Below, in pieces: positions 35,727 to 48,420 of a stretch of 64,000 nucleotides of DNA. How positions within the stretch are numbered: position 1 is the first letter of the stretch; each line of letters opens with the position of its first letter. The notes under the pieces were generated by a model. The model did no database searches and was not told where the DNA came from. It saw only the letters and a list, made by a program, of their open reading frames with translations. Source of the stretch: Linepithema humile (lineage: Eukaryota > Arthropoda > Insecta > Hymenoptera > Formicidae). The stretch is from the NCBI RefSeq assembly GCF_040581485.1, contig NC_090130.1:3038001-3102000 (forward strand), read 5' to 3'. The position numbers and the translations under genes were made by a program.

Positions 35727-38243
35727 TGAATTTCATTCCTCCATCGAATTCCGCTCCGGGCTGCTGCGTGGGCAGCTGCCATGTCAATATTATAAATTCG
35801 CCGGACGTCGATCGCGCCGAACGTCGCGCATGCGAGAGGAGCTTTATTAAAACTTATGTTCGCGCTAACGCGATTTATCGAGCGCAGGGGTGACTTGTGG
35901 ACGGCCACCTCGTTAGGCATCAGCCCGAAGTAAAACATCGTGAAGGCAAATATTTCTTTAAGTCTTATTTATTATTCAAACCGAGCCGTTGGCCATACAA
36001 AACGTCATTAACTTCTTATGAGTAGCAGACGTCGAAGATAGATCGTTGAAATTGACTGTAGAAAAAGAATTAAATGATATAACATTCTAGACAATCAATT
36101 AAAGCGCTCACTTGCAAAGATATATATGTAACAAACTCTGAGAATTGCGCGGAGATTTGTCAATTTTAAAAAATTACATCTTACAATTTTAAAAAGATTT
36201 ATTAGATTGTTACATACGAAGTATTTCACACTCTTAAATTATAACGGAAGGACGCCGGTTAAAAAAGTAAAAGGAAAGTTCTCCGAGGAACCTGCTAGGT
36301 TCGAAAGATCACGTACGAATGCATATGGAGGGACCGTGAAACGGATGAAGGGTCAGAGTACTTCCTACACGCACCGCCTATTGGATACACCCATGTGCGC
36401 ACGATTACGTGGGCATGATGTGTGGGACAACCGTAGACGACTAGGCAACGCCACCACCTGTTGAATCCCGAGGGAGGATCAACGGGCAATGCGCATGGCA
36501 GACATGCGAAGGGAATAAAGTCGGAAGACGTTGCTACGGAAATATAAGAGGAGAGAAGAAAAACGAAGAGGGATGAATGGAAAAAAAAAAGAAACATGGC
36601 GTAGAATATGCACTACCTTTGTCCCTACGTTTCTTCTTCTTTTTCTATCGGCCCGACTGCATTAGTCATCGGAGCACTTCTCGTAATACTTATTATCGTT
36701 TTCAACGCACTGACTGACGGTGGAAGTCCGCGAGTCCGTTAATTGGGCGCGATCCAGCCGTGGGCAGAATCCCAACCGATCATGTCTTCAAGGATTCTTG
36801 TCTGTTTTTTAAGAGAATGTTGGAAAGATTCATCGACATCTTCCGAGGAAATTGATTTGGCAATGAATATTTTTTTACTTTTGGAATTTAAGATTTATTT
36901 CGTTACCTTAAAAAAAATGTATAATTTTTTGCTAGTTTTTTTCACCAACTATGCTTTAATATTTTTCCATATGTTCATTATTTTAAAAAATTTCGAATAT
37001 TGTTGGTAGAAAATATTCCACGAAATGTCACGCGTATTCGTTAAGATTCTTGATCATAAATTTTCTGCTTTAAATCGTTAAATAATTCAGCCGAAGTTTC
37101 ATACACATGATACGCTCCTCCACACACATTTCCTTCTCGAATTCACACACGGTGCGTAGTTTTAATAGCGTGACGCACACATGTTCGCGGATGAATGACA
37201 AGGAGAGCCCTTTTCGACGGGACGGCTTCCTCTTCCGGCGTTCGACGACAGGTCAGGTGACACTGATTTTAATCCGCGCGGATCTCTCGGGGTGGCACAG
37301 GAAGTGTGATCTAGGATCACAAAGATATATCACGATTAATATTATACACCATTTACCAAGATTATGGAATGAATAAGAATGTGAAGAATATCCCGAACAA
37401 TGATATATCAATTGTTTGACACATTGCTTACTGCTTACATTACATTTTCAATAAACTAAATCTGTTAAATTCATAAAGCTTTTAAGCGATGGAATTAATT
37501 TTATTACTAATTCATTTTTCATTTTATACTATTAATGTAAGCTATTATTCCACATTCAAATTATTTTTATTTAAACAGCCACGGAAATCTCTATACGAGC
37601 AAGAATAATCAACTTATCACGAGAAGGAAAAAAGACCATCCTCCGCGGAGATCTCCATTGGATCGTGATGATAGCCATAACGCGAGGCGGATCGATCGTG
37701 CGATCGACTTTTTTCCGCTAGGGTCACAGCTCGCTCCGCTGAAGCTCGTTTTAGAAACTAACGAGCGCGAAGAGCATCGAGAGTACGTGTCCGCACGAAC
37801 ACCGAGCGCGATGACAGGTCCCATTGTGCCCCGCGCAACGCGTTCATCTTTACTCGTCACTCAAATCCACAAAGTGCTACAGAGAGAAAAGGGACTGTGA
37901 TGACAAAAAAGCAGAATAGCTCGCTACGAGAAAAAGAGAAGTGTCTTCGGAGAGAAGGTCTCACAGCAGCATCGGCAGCGACTGAGCTGAATTCTACGAA
38001 AAATTCGGAGAGTCTATATAAATCGATTATCCGTGATATATCGCGACCAAGTTTAGTCCGTTACAGGTGGGAGAAGCAGAATGAATTCGAATTCCTCGCG
38101 GTATCTCGGACTATCCCTCGCACGCTCGGACACGCGATAGGCACGAAAAGTCGCCCACGACAGATCGGGAACAGATCTACGATTCCACTTTAGAACCGCT
38201 GTACACGACAATGTATCCCGCCGCGCGTTTCATTGACGCACAC

Positions 38244-38248
<5 letters not shown>
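35727..38248. other. Unassigned non-coding DNA
   Basis: AT-rich at 35940-36240 and 36850-37080. No gene recognised. Confidence 0.45.

Positions 38249-38280
<32 letters not shown>
38249..38280 (+). repeat. (GA)n microsatellite
   Basis: 32 bp of GA dinucleotides, followed by TATATA. Confidence 0.97.
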
Positions 38281-38282
<2 letters not shown>

Positions 38283-40420
38283 TATACAAGTCAGACACGG
38301 AATACCTCTCAAGCGGAAAAGACGCGCGCGCGAACCGTTAGAGGCAGTCGGCGCGATTAATAACCGACGGCGAATTCCTCGTTCGTCGTTTACACGAGCG
38401 ATAATTAATTCCGCGTCATTTTCTCTCTAATGACCCATTGATTCGGTCCCCTTTCGCGCGGCCCTGCCTAATTTCTTCGTGGCCCCGTCCGGGTTCACGG
38501 TCCGCTGTCGCTTACCGGTACCGCTTCATCACGCACATGACCGCCGGGTCATGTCAGACCCGCACAAACCTTCATTGCGTGATCTGTGACATCGATCTGT
38601 CATTAGTGTCATTGGCTGATTTGTGAGAATAAAATCAAACCCCTTTCAACCTTCTCTCGTCATTTTTTTTGGGAAATGACATGTTTAAACTGACATTATT
38701 ATTAATTAGTGTGTTAAAAGAAAAATTCGAATTATATTCAAATCGGTGACAAACTAAGAGACACATATTCTATCGATACAATTATTTTGTTACTGTAAAA
38801 TTCGTCACATTATTGAATTTTAAACACAAAAATGATATATGTGATATGTATTATAAGCCGTACAATATTATCTCCCCATCTGGCTCGAGAATCATTTTAC
38901 CCGCTGCGCAGTTATAATGATAAAGCATCGATGCTTTTATTACAAAGCCTCTTTTAGACCGAGCTGTGTATCGAGAATTGGACTCGGGAGGGGGGAGGGG
39001 GAATCGCTGTAACGAGCGCAACGTTGCGCACGCCGCTAGGAAACAACTACGTCTCTCGTGCATTCGTCGGGGAATGCCTCGCAAAACATGCACAGGCATC
39101 CCTCGCAGGTTCACAACAATCTCTACCGCTTCCTCCTCCAATATTATATAGCGCAGAGTGCCCTCCACAATTTTCAAGTAATCAGCGCGGAAGTCGAGCA
39201 GCGTTTCGCTGCGGGCTCGTTCCCCGCGCTCGAGCATTTCGAGGCGAGCGCGGTCTCTATCTCCCTCTCCCTCTCCTTCTCTCTCTTCCTCGACCGTTGC
39301 CTCGCCGGCGAGAACGAGACGGAGCCGCAGGAAGAAGAACAAGCCGAGGAGGAACGAACGAGATGCTTACGTCAGTTTTCTGATCGTGACTGGCTCCACC
39401 CTGCGTTACCGACCTGGAGAGAGGCTAGGACCGTGCCATTATTACCCTATTATATCTTGCATAACAGTAACAGTGAACGAAGTGAGCTATTACGCTGCCT
39501 ATCGTGGGGGTGGATGAGAGAAAAGAGGAGAAAGGAGGCCGGTTGCGCGCGAGGGAGGGAGGAAGAAGAGCGACGGGTTGATGCACTCGAAGAGGTGTCG
39601 GTGAAAAAAAGCCGCGTAATCGTGCGGCCGTAATCGGTTTGAACTTGCATCTCGTTGCGAGAAAACTGCCGCGCACTTGATCGGCCGAATCAATCTTATT
39701 TGTTTCTCCCGCGATCGAACGGATCCCGTTAACTCGTTTTACGTCCACGGGAAAGTGCCAGAGAAATCCCTTCGCGAACTCGAGAAAAACCATTAATTAG
39801 ATCGAGCGAAACTGCACGAAGCGCTGCTCGGCGGTGTCTTCGAGCCTGTGTTTGTTTCTTAAACGAGATGTCGCAAGCCGACCGATAGCATTAGCGCAAG
39901 AGACGGTCGAAAAAAGAGGGAGGGGGGAAAAAAATAGGAATCTGCATTTCGCCGTTTGCAGGCGAAACTACGTAATCGCCCGGGCCGTACCTGCAATTTA
40001 AGACGGGCGTAAACTGCTACTTCAGCCGATGGATAATTTCCAAACGTTGCGGTCATTTGGTTCGGCAATATCGCGGGTGGGGTCGGTCACGACGCCCCGT
40101 TTTCGCAAACCCGAGCGTTTTCGAAATTGATTCGTCCCATCGATCGCGATAAATCGCGGAGCTCTCGCCGGAATATCGGACATTCTCCTGCTTAATTATT
40201 CCACTCGGATCGCAGAGACAATCGCGGGAGATGGAATCGCTGAAGAAATCTATCTCATTTACGGTTCTGACAAGCGCGGCACGTTCTCTGAAAAATTTAA
40301 TAGTACCGTTTTGCCGGATCGCATAATCTTCGTCCATAATTATTCGAGGATAATTCCAACAGCGATTCGCGTATAAATCCGGATTAAATTTCTAGCAACA
40401 TTTTCATATCCACAATTGGA
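38281..40420. other. Unassigned non-coding DNA
   Basis: AT-rich at 38640-38880; purine/pyrimidine-rich patches at 39260-39350 and 39500-39580. The 191-codon frame at 39058-39633 (+) is low-complexity Glu/Arg/Ser driven by these patches. Confidence 0.45.
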
Positions 40421-41060
40421 TTTATCGCCGTCACTTGGCGCGGGCTTGTGACCAGCCGGCGTGAAGTTTCCCGGCGCGGCGCGTGGAGAAGATAACGCTA
40501 ACGCGCCGCTAAGGAGACGGCGAGAGGTCACGGTCGCGGCAGCGGGGATAATTAAATAAGTTTAATTAAGGCGCGTGCGGCGCATTGTGCGCCGTGACTC
40601 GGCGGACTCGTTTCGTGCCACGCCGCAAACTCGGGGCCCCCGCGACAATGCGCACCGCGGCGGAACGAAGGCACGCCGCACGAGTGCCTGCTGTCGCTCG
40701 TGCTGTTGGGCCTCTCTCTCGAAGGCACTTCATTTTCTCGAAACGTGGCCCGACTGCGCCCATCGCCCGCGGCGGCCTCGGGCTCGATTGGTAGGATCGT
40801 TTCGAGCACTCTCCTCGCGATCGTCATCCTCGACGTCCCTTTTGACGTGGGTGGCGCGAACGATGATTCGACGATCTCGCCTCTCCTCTCTCGAGGCCAC
40901 TCCAGAATCCTGTTTCTTAAGGCGCGAGGCGATGATCTTACCTGCGCGCATCCTTTACACCTGTACGGTCGACGTGCGGATACGACTAATATACTCGGCG
41001 CGATTCGCCGTGCCTGTCGAAATTTTACGGCGCGTCACGTTGCACGCCATCCCGCGTCGA
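40421..41060. other. CpG-dense block
   Basis: CG-rich on both sides of a small palindrome CGGCGCA-TTG-TGCGCCG (40578-40594). Frames up to 163 codons are open but overlap on both strands without recognisable domains. AT-rich DNA with TTTACGATAC and TTTATCG, resembling posterior Hox sites, follows at 41120-41145. Confidence 0.4.
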
Positions 41061-41875
41061 TCGTGATTAAGCGCGAATTTTATTGAAATTTCATGCGCCG
41101 CATCGACGAGAGCGTCATCGACTTTACGATACAATTTTATCGGCGTTCTCCCCTCGCTTAACGAATAATTTATTGACTTAATGGAGACGCAAGGTCCCGC
41201 CGCGCGAAAAACAATTTTCACAATACTCTCAGTGAGGATTTATAAAAGATCGCGGCAGCGAAGTAACCTTGTGTGATCGCGAATATTAAAGCGGTATAAC
41301 GATAATGATAAAAATAACGACGATGACGATGATGATTATGATTATAATGATGATGACGATCGCAGCGAGCACCACCTCCTCTTTACTTGACTTTTATCGG
41401 CTTTCTCCGGTTTGCCTCAGTAGCGAGCAAAGTGATGAGGCGTGGTCGATCGCCTGGTAGCCAACGGGTTCAATCCGGTCCTTCGCGAAGGGTTACAACC
41501 CGCGTGACCCTTGCTCGCCGTTCGATAGAGCTATTTCGAAGACGTAGAGAGAGAGAGAGAGGTATTCACCGATCGGCAATCTCGCTCTTAACACGTTGGC
41601 CGTAATGGAGAATAATCTGTAATAGCGCTAGGATCTCGTTAACGGGCTTTTGTGAATATTATTTTTATTTCCCATTGCATGTCTAAATGTGATTACGACA
41701 CGCATTGTAATAACAATATTTCAACACTGACATATTAATTTTATCACGTGTTCTATAAAATGTCTTAAGCATTTTTCAACTTGCGGTTCAAATCTATTAA
41801 CAGTAATAACAAAGAAACGTTAATAATTTAAGAGAAATTGTCGATCATTATTCTTCGCGATCGCGCCGTAAGCAA
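41061..41875. other. Unassigned DNA with imperfect GAT repeats
   Basis: Imperfect ATGATG/ACGATG trinucleotide repeats occupy about 41300-41360. Confidence 0.6.
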
Positions 41876-41904
41876 TTCTCTCTCTCTCTCTCTCTCTCTC
41901 TCTT
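41876..41904 (+). repeat. (TC)n microsatellite
   Basis: Pure TC dinucleotides for about 26 bp. Confidence 0.95.
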
Positions 41905-43029
41905 TTCGTGGCCGCACTCGCCCAATGATCTTTGCCGCGAAAGTGCAAGCGTACGGTTCAGAAGAGAATATTATCAAAGCCGATTAGTACATTCGAGCGT
42001 GCGAGATCACGTATTCAAATAGCTCGCCGTTGTTTCGATTTGAAACTACGCGAAAATATACGCAGTTTTATCTCGGCGGGCGAAACTGCACGCCGTAATT
42101 TATATAAAATTCGTGAAAAGTAATAAGACAAGCATTCGTCGTGCTGCACAGCGACGTCTCTGCTCTGACGATTCGAGGCGGATTACAATATCGAGGATTC
42201 CGGCAATCGCGCCGCTCGCATAGGCAATAAATAATCCTTGCGGCGGCCGCGCCATCAGTCGGCGTTACGAAATAATCATTGCCGTCGCATAAAAACAGCC
42301 GGCGTAGAAACAAAGATTTCTTTAAGCGGATGACGACAAGAAGCATGGACGAGAAAACTTGACGAGCCGATTATCTTCCGATTTGTGAAGATCCGGGGTG
42401 GGCGATGACTCATCTCGATTTTCTTTTTTTTTTGCTTTATAAATGCTATATTTATATATAATAATTCTGAGATTATTTATATGTACTCTTAGTATTTAGT
42501 GCGATATACAATATTGAAAAAATTCACAGAAACAATAATACAATTCCTTCTTCAACATCTTTTGAGGAAATTAGGTGAGAAAAATTAAATCGCGCCGAGT
42601 ATTGCACCGAACCCTTGAATTATTTTTCTCACGCAGCGCGATAAAAGGGATAGATTACTCGTTCACTCATAGCAGCGCGGTAGTAAAACACCGTGTAACA
42701 TTATTATCGCGGATCTATTCAATAGCGGTACACAATTCAATTGATAATGCAGGTACGCGCGTTCTCTTCGTAATAGCGCGCGCTGTTACGGCCGCACCAC
42801 GTGGCCACTCCATTGAGAGCGTCGCTCGACGGCCGTGTCGAAGGCAAGAAATCCAGAAAATAGCCGCGGGAGCACGTATGCACACGCACGCATGCAGTGT
42901 TCTACACAGCGTTGTCGCCGGCCGAGATATTAGTGAGTTTCTTCCGCGCGGCCCGTCCCTCCGGGCGAAAGAGGCGTAATGCGGTAACGACATTGATGAT
43001 ATAATCTGCCGTATACACATCACGTCGTT

Positions 43030-43079
43030 CCCCGCGTACATATGTATGTACGCACGCAGAATGCGTCACGCGTGCGGGG
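43030..43079. repeat. Nested palindrome
   Basis: GCGTACATA and TATGTACGC (43034-43042, 43045-43053) pair perfectly around TG. An outer pair CCCCGC (43030-43035) and GCGGGG (43074-43079) offers an alternative fold. Confidence 0.7.
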
Positions 43080-45824
43080 AGACGCGTGTATGCGTGTCGG
43101 TGAAGCGCGTGCCCGGGCACTCGGATGAGCCGGCGGCTCGAACGGCGCCGTGTACTCCATTTATCCCTCTTTCCTCCGAGGGCCTGAGGGAATTCTCTCT
43201 CCGCTGCGACGTGAGAAACCAATCTTCCGTCAAACATTACACCCAGTAATGACTCTCTTCAGCCGTCGCGACTCTCGCGACAATTTCACGGTGGATTTGA
43301 GCTGAAGAGAAAGTCACAGCGCTTACGCTGACGACTCTTTGTGCCGGCGTTTAACACTTTTAACATTGTGCGTACGATACCTAAGTATACGGTACGACCT
43401 CGCGCTAAGTTTCATTGCTCTTCTAACATCCCGATCTGCGAATTTTGTCCTGCGAGAATTATTTTCTATCGCCGAATCGATTAAATTTACTTGTACAACA
43501 CGGGAATTATGAGTGTCACGAGTAAAAAACTGCACCGCCGCCAACTAAAAACTCGTTTGATCGTGACGTAGGCCGTTCGCCTGTACATCCGCTTCCGTAA
43601 CACGAAAACCACGACGTCACCTGTTCTGGAAGCGATCCGTCGAGGTGTGACGACACCGTGGGGGTACCTACGATAAGAAATGCACGCGCGCCTCGCTCGA
43701 GCGGGGTTTCTAAACGCGCCCCGGAAAAAGGGTGCAAGGAAGCAGTCGATCCGCAGGTGACGGCCCAGCGGGACTTAATCGGCGGAGACTTGGGGGTCTA
43801 GCCGAGTAGGAAGGAAGTGAGGTCACCGGACCTTGGTCACAAGGTGCAGCAGGTGCGGGAAGCCATCGATATCTCCAATATTCCGACACAACAATGCAGC
43901 ACCTTTTTTTTACCGCCCGAGATTATTATATCGCTTATGTCTTAAAACAAAATGGATTTCTCTTTTAAATGCAATAAACTACTAATCTAAATCACAAAAT
44001 GACGTAGCAGATTTATTACGTAAAATAATCTATATTTAACAAATAATTACTCAAGAAACTTTTATTTATCTTTAAAGCAAATATTAAAAAAAATAGTTAT
44101 ATAATTAAAAATAAAAATTGTTGTGGGTTTCGTGATAGAGAAATGGACTAAGTAATTTTATTAAACTAGAAACACTAGTAACACTTTATATTAAACTAGT
44201 GGAATTGCGTCTTCGACAGAGTCCAGAAAAGATTTAAACGAAGAATTTGAAAATTTATCGAGATTAAAAAAAACACTTTGAATATTTTTTATAAAACTCA
44301 AAAAAATACTTGCACTAACCGCAAAGCATGTAAATTATGTGTAAAAATTAATGAAACCGTTTAAGCAAAAGAACCTACGTCGTTTTTTTTTTTTAATGAA
44401 ATACGCTACTAACTTTCTTAAAATATGAACTCAAAGTGTGCAACTTTCGCAATAATAATCGTTCGATAGCACGATGAACACGCAGCGCGCATCGAGATAG
44501 TCAATCAGAATTGTTAAAAAGTGACAACAATGAAAATTTACATGCCTTTTTAAGAGTGGATCATATTTAAAAACAAAAGATACGCTTGCATCTCACAGGA
44601 TATTGACTGCAGCATTGATTGCTCGCGAATGATTACGTCGGCGTACACTACCTTTTTCCTTCCGTCAGGTGCATCGGGCGTATATTTCGTCGAGGACGGG
44701 CGCTGCAGGGTGGCGTGTGCGGTTGAGTTACCAGTTTTTGCGCCGAATATGTGGGCTATGCACCTGCCACGCGCGCGTACGAACGCACCGTGGACATCGC
44801 GGAAGCCGCGCTCGGGTTTCATGGCTCTGGTTTTTAGCGGGACGCAATTCTACGGCCGACTATTCGCGGTTGCGCGCGGAGGGAACGGACGACGCAGCTG
44901 CAACCGCGAGAATTTTTACGACGGTGCGTTTAATCGCTCAATTAAAACAATCCTTGAACGTCGAATGGGACCGTACGCGGACGGGCTCGCAAGGATGCAC
45001 GTACACTGTCGTATGCAGAATGCGACACACCGAAGTGCATTCTGTCGATCGTAAGCGCTTATTTACGCGAATGCGTAGTCCTATAAAGACGCCAGGTATA
45101 CAACATATATCGCCACTTTGTATGTTAAGAGCGTGCTTTACGAGTCGACGGAATGAAAACTTGGGTTATTAACGGCGGTCGTATTTTCGGATAGGGTTAC
45201 GCCGATTCGGAGACGATCTTGTGAAATCGATGCTTATTTACGGCTCTCGAACACTTCTACCGGTAACGTGTCCATCGGATGAGTTGCTTTTACTCACACT
45301 TCTCTGCAAGGATGTGCAATATATATTCCTCGCGGAGGAAGAAATCGCTCGCACATTCACGATCTGTCAGGGACGTGCGCTGCCAGATTGCAGTCCGCTT
45401 ATTCGACACTGAAGAAGGCAATACGCGCGAAAACGAAAACATCTCATTACGACATCTCCTCCTCCTCCTTCCTCGAGGATATCGACAACAACGCGCCCGC
45501 GATCATCCCGTGCACGGTAAAGCACGCGAAGGATTAAAGCATTGTCGTCGACTTTCACGCGTCTTTCACGGCGGGAACGTAATGCTAAATGACGACACGG
45601 TTCGATTTTTCTTTTCGTTGTTACGTAGCCGTCCCGTGCCTTCGCGATCGCTTCCGGGAGGAGGGCATCGCGACGCCCCGGATCTCACCCGCATTTCGGG
45701 CGACGCGCTGATGTAAACGAGCACGGCAATCATTTAAAGACTTGACTCCTCTCTGCGACCCCGATCGCACTTTCTTCTCGGACTGGCGCCAAGCGTAGGC
45801 GCCGTACATTTGTTCGACGTGACA

Positions 45825-45850
45825 CGAGAGAGAGAGAGAGAGAAAGAGAA
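45825..45850 (+). repeat. (GA)n microsatellite
   Basis: Short GA dinucleotide run ending in AAAGAGAA. Confidence 0.9.
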
Positions 45851-46860
45851 CCAAACAAGCCGCAATAATCCGTGAAGATCGACGGAGATACTCGTGTTAC
45901 GACGCGATACCGCTACACGACCGAAATTCGAAGGACGAGAAAAGTAATAGTGAAATAGCATTAATAATGAACTCTGTCATCGTCGGCGAAATCTCTGTAA
46001 TTTTCAGATAAGAAGGGCAAATCATGTTTTTTTTAAATGAAAGCAGTGGCAAAAAAGGGAACATGGATGAAAAAAACAAAGGTGAAAGTATGTTTCGATT
46101 GTGGAATCTACCTGAAATTTCTTGATGTTGACTTGAAAATAACATTAGTCTACCTGTATTAATACACCTGCATCCGACTGAAGAATATTACAGCGATCTA
46201 TCTGAAAGAAATAGAAACTTTTGATTTTGTCGAAACCAACATTCTACGCTTCTTTAAAAACTTTCTAATTTCAAAAGTCGATACTTTCTCTATTTTCTGG
46301 ATGATCAAATGACGGTCTAAAAAATAAAAAAGCACACATTTACAATGTCACTGTTCACTTGCCCGTTCGTCCAAAAGTCACACGGGAACTCGCCGCGGCA
46401 GGTGTAGGCAGCGGAACTATCGATATTCATAATTGACAGAGCGTCGGCGCTATCGCGATAGTGCCGATTCGTTATCGGTGTGTTGCGCGTGTGTGTGCAC
46501 GTCGGTGCACTTCCTATCCGCAAGTATAGCAACGGCCAACAATGCGTAGGCCATCGGGGGTCGGTCCGCTGACGATTTGTGGACAGGTTGCCCGCAACAT
46601 TCCCATCGTGCCTCGCGCAAAACTCACCTGCTACCGGTCGACGCAGCTTGTCGCCACATGTCACTCTATAATTCTCATTTTCTTTACCAACACGTTTCCA
46701 AAACATGGTACACATCGAAAGACTCCCCTCGGTGTTCCGAATTGTTATCTTGTCCTTCCGCGAAAGACCCGCCTTGATGAAAGTATACAAGCTTTCATTC
46801 ATACGTACGCCTGTCGCACATGTGGAAGAAAACTGAGAAACTTTCAAAATCGTAAAATCA

Positions 46861-48360
46861 GTCTATACAGTTAACAGAAAATATCGAAACCCTAACTTTT
46901 TTTTGTTATAAGTAATTATTACAAAACAGACCTTTTGCAAGCTAAGCAAGAGCATAAATAAAATCATATTCTCTTGTTGGTATTCTGTCTAACATTTTAA
47001 TATTAAACTTAATTAAAAAATATGTAGTGTAAAAAATTGCCATAATAATGCGACATTTTTGTTGAGAAACAATAGATTTCAAATTCTTCAAAAGATTTAT
47101 CGTTATAATTAAGAGATTGTCATTTGTAAAATATTTTATATACAGTATTTTTTATGTCTTCATGAAATTTTAATTTCTCTCTCTTTCAAACACACAAACA
47201 AAATTAAAAGTTTCTTGTCTGTATATGATATATTGTAATTTCTTCAAGGATAGATCAATAATTCCAGAAAAATGCTAAATTTTTTGGCTTGGAGATTTCG
47301 TCTTTTTGCAGCACATTAATCTATTCCTCGCGTCAGTATGCACCGACTATTTACAACGTGATAGTCAGTGCTGTTAGCTATTTATTTCAATTTCGTTATT
47401 TTCCGATGGCTATAGATAAGAATTGCAATAAGTCGCTTAAGGGGCGTTTATTCGCGTCTCAAAGTACAATGCAATTCACATTATGTTAATATCTTTAATG
47501 TATTATTAAAAACGAGCGTACCATCACCTGTGTATAATCTGCAATGCTAATGCGTCGGTATCACATCCTGTGACCAATAAACACTATTCAGCTATTGTTC
47601 GCGCGTGAAACAAAGTTGCGAATCTTATTCACGACATAATTAAAACTTGATAATGCTACATGTATGATGTAAAGAAATGTCATCGTCAAGTTTATTCTCA
47701 AAATTTTTCCAATTGCATTTATAAGATTGTAACAACTTTAAAAAATAAGATAGATTTTGCTACTCTGCTTGTAGTTGTAAGTATTGCAAAAAAATTCTAT
47801 TTTCAGATTCTAAAATATTCAAAACTATATAGACATAATAACGTTAAGTTATATCCAAACGTTGCATTTTGGGGGAAAAAATGTGTTAAAAATGTTTTGC
47901 GAAAACTGGGAAAGAGGAAACTCAAAAAGAAAAACAGTAACCGAAAACCACTAACCGGAAACAGCCATTAGAAGGGTAATCTTGCAGGTCACAATATATG
48001 GCAATTTTATGACATGTTACACGTTCCCTAACATTTCTATGTTAGGAAACGTGTAAAAATACTATACATGTTGTACTCAGATGATTGATGTTGTGTTCAA
48101 AAAACTTCATTGTCTGCAACTTTCTATAATCCGACGAACACGTTTTGAAAATGTAGTTTTTCTTTTTTAACGCAATTAAAGGTCTTATTGTTGAGCAATG
48201 TTCAATAATCCTTTGTTTTAAATTCTTATTAATATCTATTCTGCAAGACAAAAATTACAATCACGAATCTAATGTTAATAATTTCTAGTCTAATTGTAAG
48301 CAAAAATATAAATTTAGACCACAACGATGTGAAAAATACTCGTTCCACGGCTTCATTAAC
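46861..48360. other. AT-rich block without a gene
   Basis: Clearly more AT-rich than the DNA on either side, with long A/T runs and stops in all frames. The longest frame, 47660-47971 (+, 103 codons), is Lys/Asn-rich and not recognised. Confidence 0.6.
48017..48056. repeat. Strong 18-bp hairpin
   Basis: Arms 48017-48034 and 48039-48056 pair at 17 of 18 positions (mismatch C48026/A48047) around a TTCT loop. No flanking duplication was recognised. It could be a remnant of a small inverted-repeat element or a regulatory RNA structure. Confidence 0.9.
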
Positions 48361-48395
48361 ATCCTGTATAAAGTAGAATTTCGCGAAGAAGAATC

Positions 48396-48420
48396 AGAAA
48401 GATCGATGTTCGATCTTTCT
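48396..48420. repeat. Perfect 11-bp hairpin
   Basis: AGAAAGATCGA and TCGATCTTTCT pair fully around TGT. It lies about 340 bp from the hairpin at 48017, at the AT-rich to CG-rich boundary. Confidence 0.9.

Larger units (their letters stand above)
41905..46860. other. Unassigned non-coding DNA
   Basis: AT-rich at 43910-44460 (T11 near 44381), CG-rich at 43020-43160 and 44660-45060, GA repeat at 45825-45850. Open frames up to 176 codons (46317-46847, minus) match nothing I know. Confidence 0.45.

Noticed and set aside
39058..39633. 191-codon open frame (+)
   Set aside because: Glu/Arg-rich portions come from purine-rich patches; no domain recognised.
41455..41520. Sequence GGGTTCAATCC resembling a tRNA T-loop
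   Set aside because: No matching acceptor, D or anticodon stem could be placed around it.
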